Source: Zygnema cylindricum (lineage: Eukaryota > Streptophyta > Zygnematophyceae > Zygnematales > Zygnemataceae). Taken from it: a stretch of DNA of 64,000 nt. Location: positions 24,350 through 88,349 of the forward strand of contig JBBHKE010001205.1 of the NCBI GenBank assembly GCA_037447655.1, read 5' to 3'. The position numbers were made by a program, and so were the translations under genes. Below are positions 1 to 12,500 of the stretch, in pieces; the first letter of the stretch is position 1; every line of letters begins with the position of its first letter. The notes beneath the pieces are model-generated. The model worked only from the letters and a program-made list of their open reading frames with translations. It did not search any database and was not told where the DNA came from.

Positions 1-3000
1 TGGAATTGCAATCGGTTGCAAAAGAGGTGGCTCGCCTCGGTGCTTTGTGTCCAGAATCAACATACCGATTCTTGGTTCACGACTTCAACATGTGGGACCC
101 ACAATTCCCTGAAATCTTTTCAGTAGAGCCAGTGTTCTGGCTTTATGGGAACCACACTGTGGTTTAGATGACACTGGGGACCCGCTGATTAATCCTTTTT
201 CCCATCTAATCCTTTCTTCAGGAACATGTTGGAAACTATATTATGGCTTGCAAACTGGGCAAACATCAGAAGTATGTCTGTATGATGTGGTTTTTTTTTT
301 ATGGAGAATGTAAAGGTGAATGGAAATCTGGTCGGAGATTTTTTTCAAAACCTCCTCACATTTTCTTTGGACTGTGCCGTTGTACAATTTCCACCCGTTT
401 TTAAAGTTTTTGCAATGAACTATTTTTTTGCATTTTACATTTGCAATGTATTTCACACTTCATGCTTTTGTCATATACAACTCCTTTTGTTCACATTCTA
501 CATTCAAGAGTAACTGAAATTTGATATTATTTTCCTGTCCCAGGATGCAGTAGGACTTTAACGTGAACATAGTATTGGTCTACTGGTTTATCATTACCGT
601 ATTAAAGGAACTAGAAGCTCGTTTTGGTTTACTAATTGTGTGCTGCCAGTGGACTTGCAGGTTGGGAACTGTCGAGGAACCGAAACCAAAACGTAGCCCA
701 GAAGAAGTTGAGCAGGAATTGAAATATCTGGAGTCCCAAGCCCAAGTGACAGCGGTAAGATATAAATGAGTCACGGTTTCTGAAGCCGCTACAGGGTACT
801 GATGAAGCATAAGATACATGGTTTAAAAGTCAGAAAAGCAAGAACTTTAGTCATAAGGTAAACATTGAACTGCTATTTTCAGAATCATTTTAAGAGCACG
901 CACTTCTCTTACGATGAAAAAGACCCTCGTCTATAGTGCTCATGTTCTTCATGCTGACATGAATAGAATCAATAGTTTCACTTTTTTTGGGGGCTGGTTT
1001 CAGTTAATGGAAGATGTTACAAATAAAGGTTGAACCATCGACTTGTGGGCTATCATAGGAGGTTTTTGTGTCTCGACTTTTTTGGGGGGTTTTCTTAGTT
1101 AGAAAACACTCTAATCATGTTTCTTGACAGAGCTGCTGTGCTTGACAATTGCTCACAAACAGGAACTTTACCATGAACTGATAAGTTTGAAATCATTGGA
1201 GCAAACTTATCAAAAGAAGTTGCTGGGTGAAGATAAAGTTGATGATAAGGGAGCTTCTCATCAGAAAGGTAAGGGTGATGACCTGATGTCCTTTTGTTCT
1301 CTTTACCACAGAGTTAGAGTCTTTAGGTTGCTGGGAAACAAAATCATATTCGCCGATATCTTCAAATTTCGAGTCGTTCATGCATCATTGCCTGCTTTGG
1401 TTTCAGAGCCCTTGCCGTTAATGAAGAATGAAGTGAAGACGCAAGAGAAAAACGTGAAGCTGTTGAAAAAGAAGAGCTTGTGGAGCAAGCGAGTTGACTT
1501 GGTGAGTTCAGTTGAACAGCATTCCGTGCATATTTCTATCTTGGCAGTTCAGTTTTAACAAAAACAAACCGTAACTTTTTGAATAACAAGCCTTCTGGTT
1601 TGTCTAGCTGCGACCCACTTTGATTGGATTTGATTTTGAACACAGTTAAGTATCATGGATAATTTTGTGCTGTACTTCTTAAGAAAGATTGTTCCTGATT
1701 AGCTTTTGTTTTAACCTCCAAAATCTGTTTTGGAGTTACTTTTTGTGAGTCTGAGTATTTTCAACAATCCAACAAGACACCTTAAAGGCACCTGGATAGG
1801 TTGTCTGCATTACTGTTATATGTTTTTAGAATTTTCTTTGTGCTTGTTAAGGTGTCTCCCCATTAGGTGCATGGCATACAATAAAACATGAGCGTTGTTT
1901 AGCAAAGTTGCAATATTTCAACCTGTCAATATCTTTCATCAACATTGCCTCATTATCTCACAATCCGAATATCCTGTGCGTTCCTTGACTCCTGGGGTTA
2001 ATCCATTTTATGGTTGAATGATAAAAAACAGATATTTAGCATTGCCTTTTGGTCAATAGTTCTGAGAGCCTTGAAAAGATAACATTGTATAAATCAACCA
2101 TAACACTGTGGCTTGAAAATGTACAGTCGTAACTTGAAAATGTGGTATTTGTAGTTTGCAGATTTGTATTTGCAAGATTTAAAAACTAGCTTGCAAGTTT
2201 AACCATGTATCTTGGTAGTATTCCCTTGTTTGAATATCCTATTGATGGAATAGGTGGTGGAAAAGTTGGTGGAGGTTATAATTTATCTTCATCAGCTGAT
2301 TGTCTCCGTATTTGGAGCCCAGGGTAGGCCTCACACGTCTGGCTCAGGTGAACAGGAAAGACATGTAAAGCATTTCATTGTTCAACTTTCTGTCCTATGT
2401 TATAATATGCAACTTCAGGTCTGTTCCCCTTCGCATACCGCCCACCTCAGTCATCATTTGCAAATCTCCACAAAGTTGTCACCCTCACCGTAATTTGATG
2501 GTTTTAGCCTTTTATTTAATGCTAAAGAGTTCTCTTTCACCATGCTTCCTACTACCATTTTTTTTGCTTTTCTGTCATTTTCTCTCATTTCCGAGGATGT
2601 TTGTTCATAGTTTTGACGCCTCTCCTTTTTGCCCTTCTTTTTTCCATGTGTCAACTATGTTTTTTTCATATGACATTTTTTTCATTTTTAGATTCTTTCA
2701 TGTTGCTAGTGTTTTCTACATTTCTTTCTGAATGTCATGTACTTTTTTGAAAAGCCGTGCAGCACTAATAGTCACTCCAAAATTTGAGTTTGGTATTTAT
2801 GCCATTCCTCTTTCTGTCATCGTTTTTTTCTATTACATATGTTTTTTTTATGAAAAACTTTCACAATCATTGCAGAAATCGACAGGCTCACTTATTCTTA
2901 TGGTTTATTTAGCCTGATCCTAAGAAACCGGGGCTTCATTTGTTCCAATCTGCATCTCGAAAAAGCTGATTTTTCTCATGGCAAAATATATTTCCGTCTC

Positions 3001-6000
3001 GGTCATGGATGTGTATGAATATGATTTCCAGAATCCTCTATTTTCTCAGGCATTTTAGCTGTTTTGCCTGTTGATTGTGTTATTAGCATGGAAATGTTTT
3101 GCAGTTGTCAAGGTGGGAGGCCTTATGGATAGACCGCGGGAATGTCCAGCTGACTTGCAAAAACTGGGTGTTTCGGGACTTTCAATTCACTATGCCAACA
3201 TCATTAATGTCATCGACAATCTGGTGAGTCTCGCTAAAAGTTATATCCAAAATGTGAATTTTCATAATCAATATTTCAACAATTCATGAATGAAACCCCC
3301 TGGTCCATCTTGTACGGGAACACACAAATATTGTTTATTCGATCTACTTTCAAGTAATTCAATAAATGTGCGGTTTTACTTTACAAAAACCACACATTCC
3401 TATTACGCATAGTGAATACAATGTTGATAAATAATGTGTTTATCCCTTAATTAGCTTTGTGCCTAGTTGCAAACTCAATGAGGAGTTTAGTCATTTCTGG
3501 TGCTTTTATTTTAGAAAGCATTTTGATGTGAATGTGTTTGATTACTTGTTTGACACTTCACAAGAGCTTTGTGGTTAAAGACATCCGGATTTTAACAATT
3601 GTGGGTCAGGTCAGTCTAGAAATGACCCTTCACCGCATGTGTTCATGCACTAAATCTTTGACCATAATTATTCTGGATGAAACCAGGGATGCATTGGAAG
3701 TTATAACATTGTCGATGCGAAATCATGTATGCAAACGAAAGACGTTGCATGGACGCTTGTTGTCCACAAATTTCAGCTTTCACATGTCCTGTGTTCCGCA
3801 CTAAGAATACGCCTCAACAATCTGCACCTTAAATTAATGTTACCTTAACTGTTTGTATCTGATCTGCTGCTTCTGTTAAGAGAAACTGCACCTTCCTGGC
3901 CTCTCTGGCCCTCTCTTTACATTTTGGATTCAGTCCCTGCATCAGAAAATTTGTGCAGGCATCAAATCTGTGCACGTGATCTCTAGGGGTTATAATGCTT
4001 GCTACTTGTTTGCAATCTCGCTGGACAGGACAGTGTATTGTTATTAGCGTTAATGTTTTTTTTGCCACTTAAATCAACTTTTCTCCGTGCACACGTGTCC
4101 CGTTTTTTTGTGTCCAATTTACATTTGGCCAGCCGGAAGGTAAGGATCTTACCTTTCCATCGCAACTGCCGGATTGATAATTCGACAAGTATGCACGAAA
4201 GAAAGTTGATAAGTGGAGAAATAAACATTAACGCTACTAAGGATACGAGCGATTGTGGTGGTTGACTCTTTTCAATCATAGGGTTTGTATTTTTTCTGTG
4301 CTTGTGTAGCCAGTAGAAGTTCTTGTGTGTGTGTGGAATGTCCTCACATTCTTATTTGTGTTCAAATTTGTTGTTGTATGTTATGTACTTAGTTGTACTT
4401 GCATGTTCTTATTTGTACATGTAGGCCATGAGGCCGTTTGCAGCCACTCAGTTGCGTGACACACTGTATCACATGCTATCTCCATCAGTACGGAGGCAGT
4501 TAAAGAAAGCATTAATGAAGTCAGGGAATATGGAACAGGTGAGTTCCACGTCTTTCATTTCTGCATGGGCTAATGGTGGGAGATGGAGAAGCTGTCATAG
4601 AAGGCCTGGGTCTTTAACTTTTACACTCTGTTTATCCTTAGATAACTCACCCCAATTACTGTAAGTTTAAAATGAACAGGTATCACATTGGTGTAGCACA
4701 CCTTGAATCGGTATTAGAGTAGAGAAATTGTTGGCGCGGGGTTTATATAATGTGTTCTGAGCCCTTTTTTTTTCCTGGTTTATATGACGTGGCTGTTTCT
4801 GAACGGTTGAAAAATTAACTTGAAGGAAAGGCAATTAGCTTTATTGGCGCAATTTTGTGGTCAGAGGGCAAATAAAACGGTCACCGAACAGGTAATAGCG
4901 GTGTAGTTCGCACTTTTCTTGGGAGATGGATTTCAGCAAATTGAATACACACTACTAATGTTTGTTCTCATTCTCACTTCAGTTTTGCTATTCAACTTGT
5001 GGTCATTGGGGAGAAATCTTGTTTTCATTGACTGTATTCCAAACAATATTATCGTGCCTTCTGTAATTCCTATGGTTCGATGGAGCAAATCTCCTTTGCT
5101 GGGACTATATTACTCGTATGTAATGTTTCGTAAGTCAACGTAGAAGTGGTATGGCTTGTTATTTTGTAAATCAAAGTACAAGAAGAAGGGCATTGCTCTT
5201 TCGTAGATCAAAGTAAATTAGGTATGACTTGGTTATTTCATAAATCAAAATAAAAGAGGCAGGGTCTTGTTATTTCATACATTAAAGTAAAATAGGTGAT
5301 GGGAACTGTGGACAGGAGGACACGGATGTCATCATGGAACGTATGGAGAGTGTTTTAGATTGGCTTGTCACTATGGGTGCCAATACTGTGAGGTATTACT
5401 GCTTTCCTTCCCAGAACCCTCAAACCCTTGTTTTAACCCTTTTAAAGAGCAAACAGATTCCTTCATATTCCATGTTTAATAGAGGAAGCTCTAAGAGGGA
5501 ATGATTTAAGAGGAGATGTTGAATATGGCAACTTTGTGAATGGTCCCAATTTTGTGACTAAGGTTGGGTTCACATTTTGAGCACGAAGCATTCAATGAAA
5601 CTTGTAGTACAATGTGTTGACTAGATGAGGTGGTATTGTCTTCGCGTTAGATTGTGAACCGATTCTTGTTTATATGGCTCTGACAATTGTAGCATGTTAT
5701 TTCAAGTGTAATTCGTTTCATATAGCAAACTTGTTTATTGCTCTCCTCTTTGTACCTTCCCCTCCCTTCCTCTCCCCCTCCCTCCCTCCCTCCCTACCCC
5801 CCTCCCTTCATCCCTCTCTCACCCTTTCAAGAATACTGCTGCTGCGATTATTACTGGCAGGTATAGCGCGGAACGTCGGCTTCAAGGGCACACCGAATTG
5901 ACGTTACTTCAAACTCTCTATCATGCAAATCAAGGCCGTACCGAATCATTGATGGTAGAGCTTCTTGTTAGTCTAAATCATGTGGCAAGCAGACATAGGC

Positions 6001-6938
6001 GACAAGGGGAACCTGAGAGGTCGCCAATCCCACACGCTCCAATTATCGCTCCAATTCCGGAGGAGAAAGAAGGTGGTTGTGAGGAAGAGAATAACAGCAG
6101 TTGTGTAAGGGAGGGAGGAGCTGGAATCGGCCCAACAGTAGTGAGAGGATGCCCGCCGGGAAGACTCGCGGATTTGACTCCAGAGGATCAAAAGGAGGAC
6201 GAGGATGATGACGATGATTTGGGTGAGGAATGGAAAACACGAGAATCGTGGGGAGATTTTGATCGGAGTCATGTGGCTGGTCCATATGCAATGTTTGGAC
6301 TGGAAGAAAAAAATATGTTTGTTCCTCCTATGCCTCGCTCAGAACCTCCCAAAACTTTACCAGGTACTATTGGAGAAGACCCAATCCCACGCAGTCTTAG
6401 TAGGCACAGTCTGAGCTTGTCAAAAGGAAGTTATTTGGAAATAGAACTAAATGACTTGCCTTCTCCATCTCGACCACCAAGGATAACCACAAATGATATA
6501 ACTTTCCCTGACGTCTTTTCGACGGATGTTCCTCCACGGACTCCTCCAAGCATCGTTGCTTACCGAAAACTGTATGCGAGTCTCTCAGAGGAGGAGCGTA
6601 TGAAAATAGAAAAGCTTGCAAGAGAAGGTGTAGAAGCCCCGCCGGGTATCAGCAAAAGCTTGGAGTTTAAACGTGTTGGATCCATGGGATTTGTTGCCCA
6701 GGGTCTCAGTGGGAGAGTTTATTCGAGTGGAGGGTTAATAAAATCTCCACTAGCTCACGAATCCACATTCCTCTCTCCTCGTTCACAATCGTTCAGTTTT
6801 TCTCGATCCTTGTCTCGAAGCAATTCCTCTACTCCTGCCTTTGGAGGTGAGGGATCTCCTCGACCTTCTCGAGTTAGAGCAATGACACCTCCGGCGGTTG
6901 ACGTGGATGCCCTAGGGGATGGTGGGTCCTTGGATTAG
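1..6938 (+). CDS. PSI-like protein (DUF3475-DUF668), 5' end outside window
   Basis: Spliced gene entering from the left edge. Exons joined by GT/AG sites in one frame: a partial first exon read from base 3 (donor somewhere near 100-160, unresolved), 650 or 661-754, 1133-1268, 1407-1501, 2254-2323, 3105-3223, 4425-4538, 5316-5387 and 5832-6938 (TAG). The DUF3475 part shows EVARLGALC, then ELYHELISL-like residues and KKKSLWSK. VEKLVEVIIYLHQLI leads into DUF668, which runs from LGVSGLSIHYANIINVID through LRDTLYHMLSPSVRRQLK and SVLDWLVTMGANT to LLQTLYHANQGRTESLMVEL. In Arabidopsis, PSI proteins promote growth downstream of phytosulfokine signalling; that role here is inferred. The roughly 300-residue tail is acidic, then Ser/Arg-rich, with no recognised domain. 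The fit of all internal phases is strong support; exon 1 and the start codon are not determined. Confidence 0.87.
4699..4903. mobile_element. Degenerate MITE of the TA / CACCGTGAATCG family in an intron
   Basis: The left end reads CACCTTGAATCGGTATTAG; the right end, reversed, reads CACCGCTATTAC, a shortened version of the same terminal inverted repeat. Better copies lie at 7940-8427, 19487-20577 and 32564-34882. It sits in the intron between exons 4425-4538 and 5316-5387. The rest of that intron shows no other feature. Confidence 0.5.
5758..5831 (+). other. Extended C/T tract before the last exon
   Basis: About 70 bases made almost only of C and T, with CCCT/CCTC runs, ending at the CAAG acceptor. 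This is a polypyrimidine tract far longer than usual, probably a low-complexity expansion. Confidence 0.7.
5832..6938 (+). CDS. Terminal exon of the PSI-like gene: DUF668 end plus disordered tail
   Basis: 369 codons including the stop. The first ~60 residues complete DUF668 (NTAAAIITGR, then LLQTLYHANQ). Next come an acidic stretch around 6190-6230 (EDEDDDDDLGEE), a Pro/Ser-rich middle with SLSRHSLSLSKGSYLEIE, and a Ser/Arg run near 6800-6835 (SFSFSRSLSRSNSS). The acceptor at 5830-5831 was chosen because it continues the frame from the GTGAGG donor at 5388, giving GANT|NTAAA. Such tails are usually disordered and phosphorylated; that is inference. Confidence 0.85.
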   Translation, partial: NTAAAIITGRYSAERRLQGHTELTLLQTLYHANQGRTESLMVELLVSLNHVASRHRRQGEPERSPIPHAPIIAPIPEEKEGGCEEENNSSCVREGGAGIGPTVVRGCPPGRLADLTPEDQKEDEDDDDDLGEEWKTRESWGDFDRSHVAGPYAMFGLEEKNMFVPPMPRSEPPKTLPGTIGEDPIPRSLSRHSLSLSKGSYLEIELNDLPSPSRPPRITTNDITFPDVFSTDVPPRTPPSIVAYRKLYASLSEEERMKIEKLAREGVEAPPGISKSLEFKRVGSMGFVAQGLSGRVYSSGGLIKSPLAHESTFLSPRSQSFSFSRSLSRSNSSTPAFGGEGSPRPSRVRAMTPPAVDVDALGDGGSLD

Positions 6939-6947
6939 TCGAATTCG

Positions 6948-7160
6948 TTGACTTTGTCAAAGTTGTTGACTTTGTTAAAGTTGTTGACTTGGTCAAATTT
7001 GTTGTTTTGGTCAAATTTGTTGACCTGGTCCAATTTGTTTTGTTGACCTGGTCGAATTCGTTGACTTTATTTACTTGGTCGAATTTGTTGACTTCGTCGA
7101 ATTTGTCAAATTTGTCAAATGTGACGAATTTGTTAAATTTGTCGAATTTGTCGAATTTGT
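6948..7160. repeat. 18-bp (2 x 9) minisatellite just after the stop codon
   Basis: Imperfect units built from GTTGACTTTGTCAAA-like blocks start within 10 bases of the TAG at 6938 and degrade into 9-bp GTCGAATTT units at the right. At least seven TTGAC cores (W-box core) are present. The minus strand stays open across it (Phe-Asp-Lys-like triplets), which is a by-product of the 9-bp period. Confidence 0.85.
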
Positions 7161-9331
7161 AACTAGGAATCTCCTGTAGTTCAGGGCTGTGCATATGCCA
7201 ATTAAAAGCTTTATGTTTAATGGAAAATGTTTTTAACAAGAGGGGTTAGGGGGGGGGAAAGGAATAGGGGTTTGTTTTCCACTGTTATGTTACGCTTGCG
7301 GCGTAGGTTCGTTTCAGTTTCCGCTAGGTCAGGTGCAAAGTGTTAGGTGCAGAGTGCAATTTTCTTTTTTTTCAAATTATTAAAAAGTTCACCACCAATT
7401 CCAAGTCTAGTTTATGTCTTGAGGCAATGACTTGGTAACTTTTTTTTCAGCAACACTGCTATTATATCTTTTGTGGAAAAACTAACGCTGGTTACAAGAG
7501 CCCCATTGGTGATTTCTGTCAAGGCTTATGTCTGTGATTCTGTGACGATCATCGGTTTTTTGAAACCAACAGTTTTCTGCAACCAAGGTACTCAAAATAT
7601 CAGATACAATGGAACAATGATGTGCTAATGTCCTATTGCTTATGTACATCGAAAATAGTAGAGTTCTCTGTAGAAGTAGTGCAAGAAGCGAAAGTGGATA
7701 ATGACAAATGTTGCTGTAAGTTGAGAACCTTGTAACTGGTCAAGAGTTGAAATCCCTTAATGGTGCAGTTTTAGTTTTTTTTCTTTAAGATTATTTGTGG
7801 CGCTTGGAAGTGTTGAAAATTATTGATTGTAGTACATGTGATGCAAGCATACACGTGATGCGAACATATGTTACTATTAGTTCGTATTGATTGACATAGA
7901 ACCAGATTATACTCCAACAAAATGTTAACATAGCATGTACACCGTGAATCGCTATTAGCGTAATAAAATAGATAGCGTAATGAAACAATTAGCGTACTTT
8001 ACGGTAATTGGGTTTTTTAGGGTACACAATGATACTAATTTATCATTAACTCTAATTTGTAAACTGCTTTGTAAAAATATTCGGCACATAATATGTCCAC
8101 ACTAAAACATGTAGATGTACGAGATTGTTCAAATCGTACGCCGTCGCGTTTTTTTTACATCCGCGTATGCCGGAAAATATTTACGCAATCACATATTATT
8201 ATATTTTCAGTACTTTTATACTTAAAAAGGTACAAAATAGTACGGATATGACAGTCCGCACACCACACTATTTAAAAGGGCATTAAATTACAGTCATGAA
8301 CCGTATTGAGCGGGGTACCTCAAATAACGTTCAGAAACATTTAGCGTACTTTATTCTATTTGAGAATTTGCCGAAAAAAAAGAGGTACCCCAATTACCGT
8401 CATGTACGCTAATAGCAATTCGCGGTGTATCTTTCCAATACATTGGTGGTTACATCAATGGTGCATCAGATCTGATGATGAGCTGTGCTTCAGCAATTTA
8501 GAAGAAGAGTAAGTGTGGATTGTTACAGCATAAGAACGATGTTCGTCGCAGGGTGTTAACTGGCCCGAAACACATTTTTCACTAACTGACATAAGCGTTA
8601 GGAAGAAAAGGAGAAGACTTCCAGCAGTCATTGGCAGGACCACACATTTTCCCAATTTTAAGGCTTTTTTCAATAATATATATCAAACATTAACCTTTTC
8701 AATGATCCAGGAGTGACAATAGAACCTGGTCTCTACCATGTGTAGAAAACGGAAATGGGGAATAACTTCAACTTCTGATCAGCCATGCACAAAGGTTCAT
8801 AAAAACAAATGGCTTCTAGAACCAACTACAAGAAACGACATACCTTGCTGCATACTTTAATACTCAATTTGACATTACATCACTTTACATAACATACCAT
8901 CAGATCCAGGTAATATCATCAGGTCATCTGGTCCAAGTCTATGGATTACATTGAAGAGCTTGACATTAACTACACGATAATCATCCTTGAAAATGATAAT
9001 CATCCTCGACCCTATATCTGTTCAGAGAGAGTTTTTAATTTTAACGAATGTAGAGTCAAATGTGACTCAAACAAAGTAGGAAAGCCCATTTTTCTCATCG
9101 TCTTTATTCCAACAATCAAGGCTGTTAAAAACCGGAAAACCTTTCTTTTCCTTAACCATTTATAGTACATCCTAGCGGTTTTAAGAACCCTATTGCTGTA
9201 TTTGTCTGTGTTTCCTCTCAGCATTCAAAATGTTCTTTTTTCAGCAATTGCTCACACTACAAAGCTCACATCTAAAGGAGCTTCTCTTCAAATCAGAACT
9301 GTCGTACAGAATCCATAAAATCATTCCAGAT
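7161..9331. other. Intergenic region between convergent genes
   Basis: Contains the MITE at 7940-8427. Otherwise I see no supported gene, only short AT-rich open frames without homology or splice support. The 3' UTRs and polyadenylation sites of both neighbouring genes must lie here, but no clear signal stands out. Confidence 0.6.
7940..8427. mobile_element. MITE with TA target duplication (488 bp)
   Basis: Left end CACCGTGAATCGCTATTAGC, preceded by TA. The right end is the reverse complement, with GAATTGCTATTAGCG, followed by TA. There is no coding capacity. The interior shares CACACCACACTATTTAAAA with the copies near 19735 and 33735. TA duplication plus long terminal inverted repeats fit a Tc1/mariner-type non-autonomous element; the superfamily is inferred. 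Confidence 0.82.
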
Positions 9332-9523
9332 CATTCATAACCGTCAAAGTCGTCATCACCTCCAAATGTGAACACTTCAGTATAGAATCGTTGCTCATTC
9401 GTAATAACCAAAGTTGTCACCATCTCCAAATTTGAACAGTCTCGTATAGAATCATTGCTCATTCATAATCGTCAAAGTCGTCGTCATCTCCAAATGTGAA
9501 CACCGACATGTCAACTGAGTTCG
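9332..9523 (-). repeat. Three tandem 64-bp copies of the PTEN2 stop-codon segment
   Basis: Units start at 9332, 9396 and 9460. Read on the minus strand, each encodes a VFTFGDDDDF-like acidic end followed by GAATGA. The 9460 unit is the one in frame with the gene; the other two fall in the 3' UTR and keep similar short frames (FKFGDGDNFGYYE and VFTFGGDDDFDGYE, each with a stop). Confidence 0.88.
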
Positions 9524-12500
9524 CAGCAGCGAGTGCTTTAAAGTCACTCGAAGGTGAAGGGGCGGGCTCTTCCTTCACTTGCGTTTCTGGAGGAACCTGT
9601 ATTGTGTCAACTTTTCCCAATACACCTTCTTTAACTCCACCCTCTCTTGTCAAGCCCTCCGTATTTGCGGAGACACCTAAGTGCTCTTTCTGTGAACCTT
9701 CCCTTTGGAGATCACCTCCACCTGTGGAACCACTCCCTCCATGTGTTAGATTGGCAGCTCGGGACTTCTACGTACTATGAAGACAAGAGTATAAATTACT
9801 GTCATCCACACTGTGGACTTTACTGCATATAAACTACTGTGTCTGCTTGTTATTTATAATGATTTGACTACTACAATTGTACTAACTCATGGTATCTTCA
9901 AGACACGATAAACCAACTAGTATGATTAAGGAATGATGACTATGGGACACATCTTGCGGTTCGTTAAAAATGATTAAATGGTTAAACTAAATCTGTTGAT
10001 ATAGTCGCGAATGAGCTAAGGCATGCTTCATAGTAAACTATGTCCCTTTGAAATCAATCTGCAAACAGAACTTGAATGAGAATGCGCTATACAAATTTAG
10101 CTGCGAATTTAGGGCAACAATTTTAATAGTTGCTAGTTTCCCTTACTTCATTTCGACCATTATGTTTTATTTCTTAGAGCACACCTTAAGTGCTACACCA
10201 ATGACCTGACGAAGTGAAAAATGTGAACAACCCCATTATAGGTGTTCCATGCTCATATGGTCATGACTACAAAAACAGCAACCCTCATAACTTTCTATTA
10301 TGGACTCCAAATGACATGTTTTCTTCGCCAACTGATACTTTAATTCAAATCCTTCAGTCTACATAATTTAATCCCACGAAAAAGGATCTCCAAACATAAC
10401 TTCAGCCACAATCGTGTGAACATAGGCAAGTGATGCAAGCCTAAGATGAGGCTAAACCAAAAACGTCTCTTATGCTTAAAGAAAAGTACCCTCATAAAGG
10501 ACTCACCAGGCTCGCTAACGTGATTTCGTTGACGGAGGCCATCTGTTGACTGTGAACCAGATGTTCCACTCAATAACGCCGTCGACTTCTTCTCATCACT
10601 AGCTGACATGTCCTGGGCAGGAAGGTTAACTCCTTGAGAGTTTATTCCCTCCTTAGACACAGTTGGGCCTCCCATTCGAAACGAATCCATTGCACTCCTC
10701 AAACTTGCTCCACCCATTGCATTAAACCCATCTCCAAAATCCTTCACCGATGATGTGAGAGCATTTGCAAACAAGCCCAAAGCTCCAGAAGCTTTTCCTG
10801 GTAGAGGACTCGTAGTTTCTCCCAGCCCCTTTTGTTCCCCGAGTATCTCGGCCTCCTTGCGCTTCTCCTTCTCTTTCTCCTCCTCCTCCTCCTCATCACT
10901 GTCACTGAAAATGTCGTCATCTTTCCCAAATGTAGTATGTTCTGGGGCTAACATTCCCGTGATCGCTTGGGAGGATTGAGATGAATTGACAGCTGTATCT
11001 GATCCTTCAGTCACAAGTGCTCCTCTACCTTTACTCGAAGGCACTTCACCGCCACCTGATCCTCCTTCCTTCTCTGTTTTTTCTACAACTGTATTTCCTC
11101 CTCCCACAAATGCTTGAAATACATTTACAGTCGCACTTGCAGCTGCTGAAAGTACACCAGGGCCTTGAGGTCCGGCAGGTTTACTAGGAACAGAAGGTTT
11201 TTCAGGAGTCACAGCAGTAGGAGGCTTTAGTTTGGTAGGAAGAGGGGCATCATGATCAAGTACTACTACCTCCACTTGAAAACCTGGCGAGCCTAATCGC
11301 CTCTGTGAAACAAGCCAGGCATTGTTTATGAGTCCTTGAATTGACAATAAACAAATAAAATTTACGTCTATTGAAGTGTTGTCCAAAAAAAACAATCGGT
11401 CAATTGCGAGCAAAGTTACTGAAGTGTCCCGCTCTCTTCTGTGGAATATCTGAACTGGACTATGGAGACAAACACCTCAATGTTGACAGTCATAGCCTGA
11501 TTCCACTATTGAAAATTACTCACGATTCGTGAGTAAAACAAGAGTAATTGAACACTTCGTACAGTTTCCTGAGTATTCCTACGTATGTTTACCACAAAGC
11601 ATGAGCATAACCAGGATATTACACAGATAATCGATGCAATCCATCCCATACATTGTCGCTTTAAGGCTATTTCTGTGTTGCTCCCACGAGCGTAAATAAA
11701 CAGACAGTGAGAGTGAAGAGACACTGAGCTTTATAAATGGTAATAATATAATAAATAATAATAAATGATAATCGACAATAATAAGGTTAATGATTACCTT
11801 TTCAAAGCCATCGAGATCGTTGGTTCCCAGCATTAATCGTGTGGGCATCATGGTAGTATTCAACCAGCTGTCAGAAAAATATAAAACCAAAATAAGGCCA
11901 GGAGAGGTTTCAACTTTTTTTTTACTGTGATAAGTCTGAACCATAAAAAAATTCCGTGCCAGTTTGCGGTTACTCAATGAACTTTGAAGAAGTCCTTTTA
12001 TGATACTATTTTCCCATCCACATTACTGACCCGTGGATGTGAAGCTTCTAACATGCCCAGCCAACAAGTGTACAGTGGTTACAAAAAGTCTCCAACAGCT
12101 AGCTCCAAACCTCCCCTTAATAGGCCAGAATAATTCATTAGCAAGAAGAAGGAAGAAGGAAAGAAAGGAGGATGGAAGGTCAAAAATGGAAAAATGGAAT
12201 GGAAGATGGAAGATGAGAGCAAACAGCAGTGAAGGGGCAAAGACAAAAAAGTTACCAATGGAAATCTCCATGGCGGTCCTGAAAGGTGATCTTGAAGTCC
12301 CCTGTAATTTCTGCGACACATCGTTCACCAGGCAATGCAAACACCACAACTCCCTTTCGAGGAGGACTATGCCATATGTCCTCCGGCTGTGCCCCAACAT
12401 GAGACACAAAGCCATACATTATTACATCTTGTTAGAGATAGTGCCTTACATTACCACTACCAAATACAAAGCCATTTTCCAGGGAGGACTATGCCATACG

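Noticed and set aside
6874-7239. Minus-strand frame of Phe-Asp-Lys repeats
   Set aside because: It arises from the 9-bp minisatellite; no splice sites, homology or upstream context support a gene.
8455-8673. Small minus-strand frame with a hydrophobic N-terminus resembling a signal peptide
   Set aside because: 72 codons, no homology, no promoter or splice support, and next to a MITE; chance is likely.
9459-9800. Alternative exon 13 start using the AG before CTGCCAATCTAAC
   Set aside because: It keeps frame, but TTCCACAG at 9722 is a better acceptor; kept as a less likely alternative.
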